DNA of 64,000 bases from Zeaxanthinibacter sp964434565 (GCA_964434565.1 CAYSVQ010000061.1:1-64000), one strand, 5' to 3'. Positions 1-8,354 are shown, counted from the stretch's first letter. A program made the numbers and translations. Notes: generated by a model not told the origin, from the sequence alone.

Positions 1-236
1 AGCCATTTTGATACTGCTGCTCTTCCAAAATTGCAATCTTTAGCAAGTCTGTATTGAGTCAAATTTTTCAATTGCATAAGAGTATTTAATCTGGATATAA
101 AATTGTCCGAAGTTTCACATTTGATAAATTCTTTTTTATCAGAAATTAGTTTCTTATAAGTCTCAACGATTCTCAAAACTAATGAGTAAGACTTATCAGA
201 AAGTGGATTTTTGTTGTGCTTAATTTGTTTTTTCAT
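1..236 (-). CDS. Partial small protein: four-helix-bundle-like N-terminus joined to an HTH segment
   Basis: An open frame starts at 236 on the minus strand and runs off the left edge (78 codons visible). It is preceded by a purine-rich GGGAGGG, unusual here. Residues about 11-37 (PLSDKSYSLVLRIVETYKKL and on to KKEF) resemble the first helix of the small four-helix-bundle (23S rRNA intervening-sequence) proteins common in Bacteroidota. Residues about 48-78 (LKNLTQYRLAKD, then GRAAVSKW) instead resemble an XRE-type helix-turn-helix. Base composition is much more AT-rich than the rest of the window, which suggests recent acquisition. The function is unknown; it could be a chimera of two accessory genes or a DNA-binding protein with an unrelated N-terminus. 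Confidence 0.5.
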   Translation of the reverse strand, partial: MKKQIKHNKNPLSDKSYSLVLRIVETYKKLISDKKEFIKCETSDNFISRLNTLMQLKNLTQYRLAKDCNFGRAAVSKW

Positions 237-250
237 TTCCCTCCCTAAAA

Positions 251-285
251 CATTGTTTATTGTTTATTGATCATTGTTTATTGAT
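251..285. repeat. Short AT-rich direct repeats at the 3' end of ruvC
   Basis: ATTGTTTATTGAT occurs at 259-271 and again at 273-285, with a further partial copy from 251. The second copy overlaps the ruvC stop codon. Short runs of this type are, in my experience, common beside four-helix-bundle genes in Bacteroidota, which fits the neighbouring AT-rich gene. The function is unknown. Confidence 0.6.
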
Positions 286-828
286 TTTCCCCTCGTTCTG
301 CTTCACGAACGCCTCCCAGCCCGTGTAGTGTTTGGTACCGTCTAAACGGCCTGCGTTATAGAAATGGCAGACGGCTGCTGCCAGGCCATCCGTACTATCG
401 AGGTTTTTGGGCAGGCTTTTCAGGCCAAGGGTTGATTGCAGCATTTTTGCCACCTGTTCCTTACTCGCATTGCCATTGCCCGTGATAGCCATCTTTATTT
501 TTTTGGGGAGGTATTCGGTGATGGGGATCTGCCGGGATAGCCCGGCTGCCATGGCAACACCCTGGGCACGGCCAAGTTTCAGCATAGACTGTACGTTCTT
601 GCCATAAAAAGGCGCTTCAATGGCGATTTCATCAGGATGGTAGGTATCTATCAGTTCTATCGTCCGCTCAAAAATAAGCTTGAGCTTGGTGAAGGGATCG
701 TCGTATTTTTTCAGGAGCAATTCATTCAGCTGCAGGAATTCCATCTGCTTTCCCTTAACCCTGATAATGCCAAATCCCATGACCGTGGTCCCGGGGTCTA
801 TTCCCATAATGATTTTATCAGTTGTCAA
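271..828 (-). CDS. ruvC: Crossover junction endodeoxyribonuclease RuvC
   Basis: RuvC is the Holliday-junction resolvase that cuts four-way junctions left by RuvAB branch migration. The 185-residue product has the RNase H-like fold signature GIDPGT at the N-terminus. The four catalytic acids are all present: D11, E71 (in EAPFYG), D144 and D147 (in NLDSTDGLAAAVCH). Length is close to the usual 160-190, with a short C-terminal extension. It lies 10 bp downstream of a TonB-like lipoprotein gene on the same strand, so it is probably co-transcribed with it, although no functional link is evident. Confidence 0.96.
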   Translation of the reverse strand: MTTDKIIMGIDPGTTVMGFGIIRVKGKQMEFLQLNELLLKKYDDPFTKLKLIFERTIELIDTYHPDEIAIEAPFYGKNVQSMLKLGRAQGVAMAAGLSRQIPITEYLPKKIKMAITGNGNASKEQVAKMLQSTLGLKSLPKNLDSTDGLAAAVCHFYNAGRLDGTKHYTGWEAFVKQNEGKINKQ

Positions 829-838
829 AATGAAGGTG

Positions 839-1327
839 TTAATTAGTTTTAAGTATCAGGGGGATCCGGAATTTTGCCTTAACAGGCATTCCGCGTTTTA
901 AGGCGGGTGCCAGCCGGGGCAGGGTTTTAAGGCTTTGGGTTATTACCCCGTCAAACTCCGGGATCTGGGCAGCCACTGCGCTGTTCCTTTCAATGTCCAC
1001 TACTGAAATGACCCCCTCATGGTCTACCAGGAAATCTACATAGATAGTGTCGTCAACATCGTTTTCCAGGATAAACTCAAAATCCTGCAGGGTCATGGAA
1101 AAATGCAGGAGTAGGGTTTGTTCAAAGCATTCCTTCTGAGCTTCTTTGGAGGCCGTTTCATCGCAATCTGAAAAGAGGGGGTATTGGTCCACATCATTCC
1201 AGTCGATACCCTGTAATTCAGCCTCTGCCATTTTTCTGGCTTTTGCTTCCCTGGATTCGAACCATGTGCAGGAAGCCAGCAAGATACAACAACATAAAGT
1301 GCCCAACTTCCGCATAGAGGTTTCCAT
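839..1327 (-). CDS. Lipoprotein with a TonB C-terminal-like domain
   Basis: The 162-residue product has a lipoprotein signal (LLASC, acylated Cys at residue 20). A later start at Met5 would give a more typical short signal. The rest resembles a TonB C-terminal domain: a strand-rich segment (IYVDFLVDHEGVISVVDIER), then a conserved end with a Pro-rich turn and an AKFRIPL strand. Its middle carries YPLFSDCDE, then CFEQTLLLHF, the same pattern (PxFxxC, then CFxQxLxxH) seen before the TonB domain of the M56 peptidase encoded 86 bp upstream on the same strand. The shared pattern suggests the two act together in an envelope signalling or TonB-type coupling role. The precise function is not known. 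Confidence 0.75.
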   Translation of the reverse strand: METSMRKLGTLCCCILLASCTWFESREAKARKMAEAELQGIDWNDVDQYPLFSDCDETASKEAQKECFEQTLLLHFSMTLQDFEFILENDVDDTIYVDFLVDHEGVISVVDIERNSAVAAQIPEFDGVITQSLKTLPRLAPALKRGMPVKAKFRIPLILKTN

Positions 1328-1412
1328 TCTAGCGGAAAATTACGACTTTTTAAAGAAAATGGGGGTTGCCCCTGCATTCAATCCAATGAATAGTGCAAAA
1401 AGAAAAATAAGG

Positions 1413-2888
1413 TTACTGCAGGTTAAAAGTAATCGGAATACTGTAGTGTACTTTTACATCCGAGCCCTGGAGCATTCCGGGTTGCATTTGGGGTAACTTC
1501 CGGATGATACGGTCGGCTTCGTTTTCCAGGAGGGCATGTGGCCCCCGCTTTTTTATATCAGCGATTTTACCCTTTTCATCAATTGTGAAAAGTATATTCA
1601 CCCTACCCTGAATCCCCTGTTCGATGGCCTCAGCAGGATAATTGAAATTCTTCGTAATATGATTCTGCAACTGTTGATTAAAACAATCCCGTGGGTCTTC
1701 AGCATTCTCGCAGCCCGGGAAGACAGGGACATATTCAACAAGGCCAAACGGAACAGGGTCTTTTGTGGCCTTAAAAGTGTTCATAAAATCCCCGGACATC
1801 TCTCCTTCGATTAACATTTGTGCCCTTATTTGCTCGTTGTCTGGCCCGGTGATATACGAATCGCCTTTGGCTTCAGAAAAATGAATGGATGTCTTGCCGT
1901 CTGAGATGGAAAAGTTCCATTTGACGTGGCTTTCCGACAGGGTAATTAACTGCCCGAAAAGCTCCCGCTCTTCCAGGGCACTAAGGTTTTCCACATCCCT
2001 AACCTGCATTATATTGTCTGACAAATCTACGGATTCGTCCTTGCATGAATTGTAGCAAAGCATGAGGGCAACAAGGGGGAGCAGCAGTAAATACTTACAC
2101 TTCCTGATTCCGGGGGTACGTGATCTTTTTAACATGACTATTCGTTTTTTGATTAATGATGAATGATAAAATTGATTGATGAATGAAATATGATGGGTGT
2201 CAAATACACTTGATAACAAGAATTCGTATTGTTGCTTTCTGCCTTCCATGGGTACATGGCTGTCTGCAATAAACTCGTGGAGTTCGGAGATCCGGTTTTG
2301 ATATACATATACCAAAGGGTTGAACCAGTTGAAAATGCGCATCAGTTCGAAGAACATCAGGTCCAGTGAATGGCGCTGATCAATATGTACTTTTTCATGG
2401 GTTATGATCTGCCCGTGAAAATCCTGCCGGATACGGTCTCCGATAAAGATGCTCCTGAAAAATGAAAAGGCCACGGCACTGTTAATAACAAGGATCTTCG
2501 TGTAATCAGAAAAGTGCTGAATTACCGCATTTTTCTTAAGTTTATTAATGTTCATGAGTTTAAATAAGAAGAGCAGAAAGGAACCCGCCATCCCTGAAAA
2601 AAGTACAAGTACAGCCCAGGGTAAATCAGCAAAAAATCCTGCATTTGCAGCCGTGGTTACGGTAACCTCATCCATTCCCTGAACGTAGGCCGATCCCCAA
2701 AAATCTCCGGCCGGCAAGACTGTCCGGAAGGCTTCAATTTTTAAGAAGGGGATGATAAACGACAATGCGAAAGTGGCTATCAGATACAATCTGTTCCCTT
2801 GAAAAAGAGTCTCCCTTTTAAGGAAAAACTCATACCCCAGCAGGAATATGAATTGGAACGCCATGCAATCCAGGACATAGGTGATCAT
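1413..2888 (-). CDS. M56 (BlaR1/MecR1-type) membrane metallopeptidase with C-terminal TonB domain
   Basis: This is a predicted inner-membrane sensor protease of 491 residues. N-terminal hydrophobic helices lie near 8-22, 35-50 and 88-112. The zinc motif HEKVH is at 164-168, with a downstream glutamate region ELHEFIAD (202-209). A further membrane helix lies at about 265-280, then a periplasmic region ends in a TonB C-terminal domain (about 385-491, with VFPGCE and YPAEAIEQGIQGRV). Family members cleave a partner BlaI repressor upon sensing an envelope signal. The start codon overlaps the blaI-like stop by 4 bp (ATGA), so the pair is translationally coupled. The TonB-domain fusion is common in Bacteroidota; the ligand is unknown and beta-lactam sensing should not be assumed. 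Confidence 0.9.
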   Translation of the reverse strand: MITYVLDCMAFQFIFLLGYEFFLKRETLFQGNRLYLIATFALSFIIPFLKIEAFRTVLPAGDFWGSAYVQGMDEVTVTTAANAGFFADLPWAVLVLFSGMAGSFLLFLFKLMNINKLKKNAVIQHFSDYTKILVINSAVAFSFFRSIFIGDRIRQDFHGQIITHEKVHIDQRHSLDLMFFELMRIFNWFNPLVYVYQNRISELHEFIADSHVPMEGRKQQYEFLLSSVFDTHHISFINQFYHSSLIKKRIVMLKRSRTPGIRKCKYLLLLPLVALMLCYNSCKDESVDLSDNIMQVRDVENLSALEERELFGQLITLSESHVKWNFSISDGKTSIHFSEAKGDSYITGPDNEQIRAQMLIEGEMSGDFMNTFKATKDPVPFGLVEYVPVFPGCENAEDPRDCFNQQLQNHITKNFNYPAEAIEQGIQGRVNILFTIDEKGKIADIKKRGPHALLENEADRIIRKLPQMQPGMLQGSDVKVHYSIPITFNLQ

Positions 2889-3247
2889 GGTTCCTTCTTT
2901 TTAATTTCATTCAGGACAGCTTCCAGTTCGGCAAGGCTCATATGGTTGTTCTTCATAAAAAAGGACACCATGCTTTTAAATGATCCCTGAAAATAATTGT
3001 CGACAAATTTGTTTATGGAATGATTGCTGTATTCGGGTTTTTTAACCAGTGGGAAGTAGATATGCCCTTTACCCTCCTTCTCGTGGTCTGCAAACCCTTT
3101 GTTCTCCAGGATTCGGACCACGGTGGATACGGTATTGTAAGCGGGCTTGGGCTCTGGTAATTCTTCCAGGATGCTTGTTACATTCGCCTTCTCCAATCGC
3201 CATAAAACATGCATTACTTCTTCCTCGGCTTTCGTGAGTTGTTTCAT
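2885..3247 (-). CDS. BlaI/MecI/CopY family transcriptional repressor
   Basis: The 120-residue product matches the BlaI family throughout. The N-terminal winged helix includes LTKAEEEVMHVLW, PAYNTVSTVVRILENKGF and the wing HIYFPLV, followed by the C-terminal dimerisation region ending in ELEAVLNEIKKK. It probably represses its own operon (blaI-like, M56 peptidase, TonB-like lipoprotein and perhaps ruvC) until the membrane peptidase inactivates it. A perfect palindromic operator overlaps its promoter just upstream (3274-3297). Confidence 0.93.
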   Translation of the reverse strand: MKQLTKAEEEVMHVLWRLEKANVTSILEELPEPKPAYNTVSTVVRILENKGFADHEKEGKGHIYFPLVKKPEYSNHSINKFVDNYFQGSFKSMVSFFMKNNHMSLAELEAVLNEIKKKEP

Positions 3248-3266
3248 TGGGAATAGTTTATAAATC

Positions 3267-3297
3267 CAAATATAACTAAATATTTAGTTTAAACTAA
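3267..3297 (-). promoter_or_regulatory. Autoregulatory promoter/operator of the blaI-M56 operon
   Basis: On the minus strand a perfect -7 element TATATTTG occupies 3274-3267. Immediately upstream lie two overlapping perfect palindromes: AACTAAATATTTAGTT (3274-3289) and TTAGTTTAAACTAA (3284-3297). Together they give three TTAGT/ACTAA half-sites between about -13 and -36. This matches the dyad architecture of BlaI/MecI operators (ACA/TGT-type half-sites in staphylococci). It would let the repressor occlude RNA polymerase. The assignment to BlaI is inferred from position and symmetry. Confidence 0.72.
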
Positions 3298-3381
3298 TTT
3301 TATAGTTATAAATTTTAAGATATGTGGGAAAAAGGGATGTAACAATAATGCCCTATCTTCGTCTAACAGCAAAACAATCCA

Positions 3382-3897
3382 ATGGATATCCTCTTACTGA
3401 TCCTGGGCTTGCTTCTGATGTTCACGGGGATCCTGGGTAGTTTTCTGCCTGTCTTGCCAGGGCCGCCTTTAAGCTGGGCGGGCCTGTTGCTGCTATACCT
3501 GACGAGGGCGGTTCCCGACGATTGGTGGTTCCTGGGCATTACCCTGGGGGTAGCCGTGCTGGTGACAGTCATGGATTATATCATCCCGGTAGTAGGCACC
3601 AAACGTTACGGGGGCAGCAAGGCAGGCATGATCGGTACCACGGTGGGCCTGCTGGTTTCCATAGTATTCCCTGTGCTGGGGCTAGCCGGTATCGTTATCT
3701 GGCCTTTTATCGGAGCGGTTGTAGGGGAACTAACGAACAAATCCGACCGGCAAGCTGCCCTGAAAGCAGCTTTTGGTTCCTTTATAGGATTTCTTACCGG
3801 CACCTTCCTGAAATTCCTGGTGGCCGTAATCTTCCTGGGCCTGTATCTCCGGAAGGCCTGGATTTACAGAGATGCCCTTTTCCCGTATTTTGATTAA
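3382..3897 (+). CDS. DUF456 family membrane protein
   Basis: The 171-residue hydrophobic protein matches the DUF456 family. It has a Gly/Pro-rich first hairpin (GLLLMFTGILGSFLPVLPGP, then PLSWAGLLLLYL), a central loop VVGTKRYGGSKAGMIGT, and a glycine-zipper-like segment (GPFIG-type turns: WPFIGAVVGEL, KAAFGSFIGFLTGTFLKF). About four or five membrane segments are predicted. The family has no established function. It is a single gene, divergent from the blaI operon and convergent with a nitroreductase; a TATCTTCG element at 3354-3361 may be its -7 box. Confidence 0.85.
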   Translation: MDILLLILGLLLMFTGILGSFLPVLPGPPLSWAGLLLLYLTRAVPDDWWFLGITLGVAVLVTVMDYIIPVVGTKRYGGSKAGMIGTTVGLLVSIVFPVLGLAGIVIWPFIGAVVGELTNKSDRQAALKAAFGSFIGFLTGTFLKFLVAVIFLGLYLRKAWIYRDALFPYFD

Positions 3898-3938
3898 ATG
3901 CCCTGAATGATTTTTCAGGGAGGGTGCATCATACTACC

Positions 3939-4490
3939 CTACATCCAGACAACTTTTTCCTCTACCGGCCTGCGGCTCACTTCCGGCAGTGCATTATCGT
4001 AATAACCCATATAAAAGAAGCCAAGGCATTCCTCTCCTTCGTTCAGTTCCAGGAATTCGCCCATATAACGGATAAGTCCGGGGGAACTCCAGTAGCAGCC
4101 TATCCCCATTTCGGTACAACACAGCCACATGTTCTGCACGGCCATGGCTGTTGCGGCCACCTCTTCCCAGACGGGCAGGCTTTCCGCGGGGTCGCGTTGC
4201 ATGCAAATGCAGATAACAGCTGCCGACCTTTTTGGATTTTCTATAAAATTCCTGGTTTTCAGCTGTTTCGGGCGGGGTTCTGACTCCATGTACTTCAGGG
4301 AGAGGAAAAGTCCTAGTTTATCCTTGCTATCCCCGGTAAATACCTTAAACCTCCAGGGTTCGGTTTTTTTATGGGTAGGTGCCCAGTTGGCCGCTTCCAG
4401 GATAAGGCGGATGTCCTCTTCCGCAATGGGTTTGTCATTGTACTGCGGGGGAAAAACAGACCTCCTTTTTTTAATAAGATCGAATATCAT
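3939..4490 (-). CDS. Nitroreductase family protein (YdjA-like)
   Basis: This is a compact FMN-dependent nitroreductase of 183 residues. It begins with the family motif DLIKKRRSVFPPQYNDKPI, whose basic residues bind the FMN phosphate, followed by ILEAANWAPTHKKTEPWRF. The middle region (VAATAMAVQNMWLCCTEMGIGCYWSSP) and the C-terminal LGFFYMGYYDN are also typical. Family members reduce nitro compounds or quinones with NAD(P)H; the physiological substrate is unknown. It lies 39 bp downstream of the LysR regulator on the same strand and may be co-transcribed with it. Confidence 0.88.
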   Translation of the reverse strand: MIFDLIKKRRSVFPPQYNDKPIAEEDIRLILEAANWAPTHKKTEPWRFKVFTGDSKDKLGLFLSLKYMESEPRPKQLKTRNFIENPKRSAAVICICMQRDPAESLPVWEEVAATAMAVQNMWLCCTEMGIGCYWSSPGLIRYMGEFLELNEGEECLGFFYMGYYDNALPEVSRRPVEEKVVWM

Positions 4491-4529
4491 TATATGGATT
4501 TAAGAAGTACAAACATAAGGTTTTACCGC

Positions 4530-5426
4530 CTAAGCCGGCTTTGCGTGAAGCAAGAGAGAAAGGCAGTGGTCAAGCGCCTTGTTACGGTGATCCTTTTTCC
4601 AAACCACAGCCAGTACAGCCCGTTGCGGGATTTTGTCCAGGCCGATGAACTTAACATCCATCTTAAAACCCTTTTGAAGGGAGGAAGGCACAATGGCGAT
4701 GCCCAAATGGTTCTCAACCAGCCTGAAGATGGTCTGGGCGTGTACTGATTTATGGGAAACCCGGGGGGTGTAGCCCGCGTCTTCGCAAATGCTCATCACC
4801 GTGTCAAAATAAAGCGGACTGTAGTCCTGGGAGAAAAGTATGAAATTCTCATCACGGAACTCATGTAAGCCCTTGAAGTTACTGGCATCCAGAGGATGGT
4901 CTGCCGGTAGTACCAGGGAAAAGGTATCCTCAAATACGGGCTCCAGGCACAATCCCTCCGGTACACGCGAGAGGCGAACAAAACCTATATCGAGCTTGTC
5001 TCTGAGCAGGGCGTTTACCTGGGCATTGTTCGACAATTCTTCCAGGCTGGTCCTGATACGTGGGAATTGATCCCTTAATTTTACAAGCAGTGCCGGGATA
5101 ACATCCTGCATGGCCGACCCGAGGAAGCCCATCCGGACCTCCCCGTATTGCCCGTCGCCAATAAGTTTCAATTGCCTTTTGGTCACCTCCAGATGGTTGA
5201 GGACAAATTCTACTTCCCCTTTCAGGTACTCCCCTGCCCTGCTAAGGCTCACTTTTTTCTTATCCCGAATCAACAATTGTACATCCAGCATCTCTTCCAG
5301 CTGCCTTACCTGCCTGCTAAGCCCGGGCTGCGAGATAAAAAGCTTTTCCGCAGCCTTCCGGAAATGAAGTTCCTCGGCTACCGACAGGAAATATTTCAAA
5401 TGGCGCAACTCCAATTGATTACTCAT
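4530..5426 (-). CDS. LysR-family transcriptional regulator
   Basis: The 298-residue product has the classic LTTR architecture. The N-terminal winged HTH (residues 1-62) reads LRHLKYFLSVAEELHFRKAA, then LFISQPGLSRQVRQLEE. A linker helix leads to a periplasmic-binding-like effector domain (about 90-295). It is transcribed divergently from hutH with 58 bp between the two starts, and a dyad suited to LTTR binding lies in that gap. It is therefore the probable regulator of the histidine-degradation operon, but the effector (urocanate in other hut systems) is not shown by sequence. Confidence 0.92.
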   Translation of the reverse strand: MSNQLELRHLKYFLSVAEELHFRKAAEKLFISQPGLSRQVRQLEEMLDVQLLIRDKKKVSLSRAGEYLKGEVEFVLNHLEVTKRQLKLIGDGQYGEVRMGFLGSAMQDVIPALLVKLRDQFPRIRTSLEELSNNAQVNALLRDKLDIGFVRLSRVPEGLCLEPVFEDTFSLVLPADHPLDASNFKGLHEFRDENFILFSQDYSPLYFDTVMSICEDAGYTPRVSHKSVHAQTIFRLVENHLGIAIVPSSLQKGFKMDVKFIGLDKIPQRAVLAVVWKKDHRNKALDHCLSLLLHAKPA

Positions 5427-5453
5427 GGTTATTAACTAACTACCTAAATAGTA

Positions 5454-5477
5454 TTGGTTATTATCAAACATAATCAA
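5454..5477. promoter_or_regulatory. Candidate LysR operator in the hutH/lysR intergenic region
   Basis: TTGGTTAT (5454-5461) and ATAATCAA (5470-5477) form an 8-bp inverted repeat with one mismatch and an 8-nt spacer. It lies between the divergent lysR and hutH starts. The dyad contains the A/T-rich arms typical of LTTR sites. It ends 7 bp before the first possible hutH ATG, which favours the later start at 5509. A weak -7-like TATGCTTG overlaps the first ATG at 5483-5490. Confidence 0.45.
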
Positions 5478-5484
5478 TATTTTT

Positions 5485-7089
5485 ATGCTTGCAAAAACAA
5501 AGGAACCTATGCCCGGCAAATCAACATCATTCCTTTTCGGCGAGCAGCAACTCAGTACAACACTTGCGCTGGCCATTGCCCGGGGCAGCTTAAAAGGCGA
5601 AATCAGCCCCGGCGCAAGGGAAAAAGTCAGGGCCAGCCAGGCAGTTGTGGAAAGCATAGTGGAGAAAGGCGAGCCGGTGTATGGCATCAACACTGGTTTC
5701 GGCCCCTTATGCACCACCAATATTTCACGGGAAGAAACCAGGACGCTGCAGATGAATATCCTTAAAAGCCACAGTGTCGGGGTAGGAGAACCCATTAGCG
5801 GGGAACTGGCGAAACTTATGCTTATCTTAAAGGTACATTCTCTCTCCAAAGGCTTTTCAGGGATCGCCGAAGACACGCTAAACAGGATTTTGTGGCATAT
5901 AGACCAGGATGCCATCCCCCTTGTGCCTTCACAGGGATCCGTAGGGGCATCGGGAGACCTGGCCCCCCTGGCCCACCTCTTCCTGCCGCTTATCGGACTT
6001 GGGAAGGTCTTATACAAAGGAAACATCCTGTCTGCTCAGGATTTCCTTAAAAAGGCGGGGCTGCAACCCCTGGAACTGGGACCCAAAGAAGGCCTGGCTC
6101 TTATCAATGGAACCCAGTTTATAGCTGCCCATGCGGTACTGGTTGTGGAAGGGCTGCGGCGTTGTCTGGACCAGGCCGATATCATAGGGGCTATGATGCT
6201 GGAGGGCCTCCAGGGATCCATCAAGCCTTTTTATGATGAACTGCATACACTAAGGCCCTTCAAGGGCAACCAGCATGTTGCCTTCCGCATCAGATCTCTT
6301 CTGAAGGACTCTGAGATCCTGGAAGACCATATTGATTGCGAGCGGGTACAGGACCCTTATTCCCTGCGCTGTATCCCCCAGGTACATGGGGCTTCAAGGA
6401 ACGCCTGGCTGCATCTTAAGGAATTGCTCGGAGTGGAACTCAATTCGGTAACGGATAATCCCGTGATCATCGATGCCGGCCTGACAATCAGCGGGGGTAA
6501 TTTTCATGGACAACCCCTGGCCATGGCACTGGACTATGTTTGCCTGGCTGCATCAGAGCTTGGCAACATTTCGGACCGCCGCACTTACCTCGCCCTGGAG
6601 GGGAACAGTCCGGGTGTACCCAAACTGCTCATGGAAGATACCGGGATCAATTCTGGCTATATGATCCTGCAATACACCACTGCCGCCCTCGCCAGTGAAA
6701 ACAAAGGCCTGTGCTTCCCGGCCAGTGCCGACAGCATCCCAACCTCCCTGGGGCAGGAGGACCATGTTAGCATGGGCTCTATCAGCAGTCGGAAAGCCCT
6801 TCAGGTCATAGGGAATGTCGAAAAAATACTCGCCATTGAATTGCTTACCGCCGCCCAGGCCTTTGAATTCAGGAAGCCTCTGAAATCAGGCAAATTGCTG
6901 GACGAGGTCCACAAGGCTGTCCGTAAAAAAGTAGCCTTTGCCCGGAAAGACAGGGTTTTTTCAGACGATATTGAAAATGGTATTTCCTTGATCCGCGATG
7001 GGAAGCTTGTTGAAATCGTGGAAAAGGCATGCAGGCGGGAAAAGCTTAGCATGGAAACCCCCTACTCTGATTTATTCGATACCTTGTAA
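5485..7089 (+). CDS. hutH: Histidine ammonia-lyase
   Basis: HutH converts L-histidine to urocanate and ammonia, the first step of histidine degradation. The 534-residue product has the conserved VYGINTGFGPL motif (residues 65-75). The tripeptide A155-S156-G157 in GSVGASGDLAPL cyclises to the MIO electrophile. Downstream HutH/PAL features include NGTQFIAAH and DNPVI. ATG at 5485 is annotated; ATG at 5509 (MPGKSTSF) is equally plausible because the candidate promoter lies between them. It is the first gene of hutHIUG. Confidence 0.96.
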   Translation: MLAKTKEPMPGKSTSFLFGEQQLSTTLALAIARGSLKGEISPGAREKVRASQAVVESIVEKGEPVYGINTGFGPLCTTNISREETRTLQMNILKSHSVGVGEPISGELAKLMLILKVHSLSKGFSGIAEDTLNRILWHIDQDAIPLVPSQGSVGASGDLAPLAHLFLPLIGLGKVLYKGNILSAQDFLKKAGLQPLELGPKEGLALINGTQFIAAHAVLVVEGLRRCLDQADIIGAMMLEGLQGSIKPFYDELHTLRPFKGNQHVAFRIRSLLKDSEILEDHIDCERVQDPYSLRCIPQVHGASRNAWLHLKELLGVELNSVTDNPVIIDAGLTISGGNFHGQPLAMALDYVCLAASELGNISDRRTYLALEGNSPGVPKLLMEDTGINSGYMILQYTTAALASENKGLCFPASADSIPTSLGQEDHVSMGSISSRKALQVIGNVEKILAIELLTAAQAFEFRKPLKSGKLLDEVHKAVRKKVAFARKDRVFSDDIENGISLIRDGKLVEIVEKACRREKLSMETPYSDLFDTL

Positions 7090-7102
7090 ACTACCAGCTT
7101 CT

Positions 7103-8350
7103 ATGAAACTCATCGGCCCCTTCAGACAGTTACTTCCCATGTCGGGCTTACCGCTGCGGGGAGCTTTAAGGGATAATCAACTTCAGGTACTGGAACATGC
7201 AGGGATAGTTGTTACCGGGGGACGGATCCGCGAAATTGGCAAGTTTAATGACCTCCATGGCCGTGTGAAGAGCAGCAGCATGGACTTACAACTGATCGAA
7301 GGGGAACAGACTGCACTGCCGGGCTTTATTGATGCGCATACCCATATATGCTACAGCGGCTCGCGGGCAGCCGACTATGCCCTTAGAAACGCCGGAAAGA
7401 CGTATCTGGAAATCGCAGCTGCCGGGGGTGGTATCTGGGATACCGTGGGCCGTACCAGGGAATCCTCCATGGGGGAGCTGGCAGCCGGAATTGTTGAGAG
7501 GGCAACACGGCACCTGGGGGAAGGGGTGACAACCATTGAAGTAAAGAGCGGTTATGGCCTTTCCATAAAAGAGGAAATAAAAATGCTCCATGCCATCAGG
7601 GATGCAGGAATGCAACTTGATGCAGACCTGGTACCAACCTGCCTGGCTGCCCACATTGTTCCCCGGGATTTCAGCGGTTCGGCTGCCGAATACCTTCGGT
7701 TACTAAGCACCATGCTGCTCCCCCGGTTAAAAGAAGAGGACCTTTGCCGTCGGGTGGATGCCTTTGTTGAAACTTCCGCCTTTTCCCCGGCAGATATCGC
7801 GCCTTATTTTAGTGAAGCCAAACGCCTTGGGTTTGACATCACCGTACACGCCGATCAGTTTACCCCCGGCGGCAGCGTGGTCGCCATAGATTTCGACGCC
7901 ATCAGCGCAGACCACCTCGAAGCAAGCACCGGCGTGGAAATAGAAAGGCTTGCTAAAAGCCGGGTGATTGCCACTGCCCTGCCAGGTGCTTCCATAGGCC
8001 TGGGCTGTAACTTTGCCCCTGCCCGTGCCCTGCTCGATGCCGGAGCTGCCCTGGCTATTGCAAGTGACTGGAACCCAGGTTCGGGCCCCATGGGGCAGCT
8101 GCTTGCTCAAGCCGCTATCCTGGGGGCCTTCGAGAAACTCACCAATGCTGAGGTTCTGGCCGGGATTACCGTCCGGGCCGCAGCGGCACTTCGACTTCCC
8201 GACAGGGGTAGCGTGGAAGCAGGAAAGCTGGCAGACCTGGCGGTATTTCGAACAGGCGACTACAGGGAAGTCCTGTACCAACAAGGCAGCCTCAGGCCCG
8301 AAAGTGTCTGGAAAGAGGGACGCTGTGTTTTCACGACCAAATATTTTTAA
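7103..8350 (+). CDS. hutI: Imidazolonepropionase
   Basis: HutI hydrolyses 4-imidazolone-5-propanoate to N-formimidoyl-L-glutamate, the third step of histidine degradation. The 415-residue amidohydrolase has the metal motif DAHTH (H79, H81) followed by ICYSGSRA, then VKSGYGLS, VHADQF, SADHLE and ASDWNPGS, all characteristic of HutI. The start at 7103 (MKLIGPF) lies 13 bp after hutH. The frame stays open further upstream into hutH, but that extension has no homology signature. Expected in the cytoplasm with one divalent metal ion. Confidence 0.95.
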   Translation: MKLIGPFRQLLPMSGLPLRGALRDNQLQVLEHAGIVVTGGRIREIGKFNDLHGRVKSSSMDLQLIEGEQTALPGFIDAHTHICYSGSRAADYALRNAGKTYLEIAAAGGGIWDTVGRTRESSMGELAAGIVERATRHLGEGVTTIEVKSGYGLSIKEEIKMLHAIRDAGMQLDADLVPTCLAAHIVPRDFSGSAAEYLRLLSTMLLPRLKEEDLCRRVDAFVETSAFSPADIAPYFSEAKRLGFDITVHADQFTPGGSVVAIDFDAISADHLEASTGVEIERLAKSRVIATALPGASIGLGCNFAPARALLDAGAALAIASDWNPGSGPMGQLLAQAAILGAFEKLTNAEVLAGITVRAAAALRLPDRGSVEAGKLADLAVFRTGDYREVLYQQGSLRPESVWKEGRCVFTTKYF

Positions 8351-8354
8351 GCCC

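Noticed and set aside
251..285. Possible CRISPR-like repeat array near ruvC
   Set aside because: Only two or three short AT-rich units with almost no spacer; not a CRISPR layout.
8013..8354. 114-codon upstream extension of hutU
   Set aside because: It overlaps hutI out of frame, and the conserved urocanate hydratase begins after ATG 8355.
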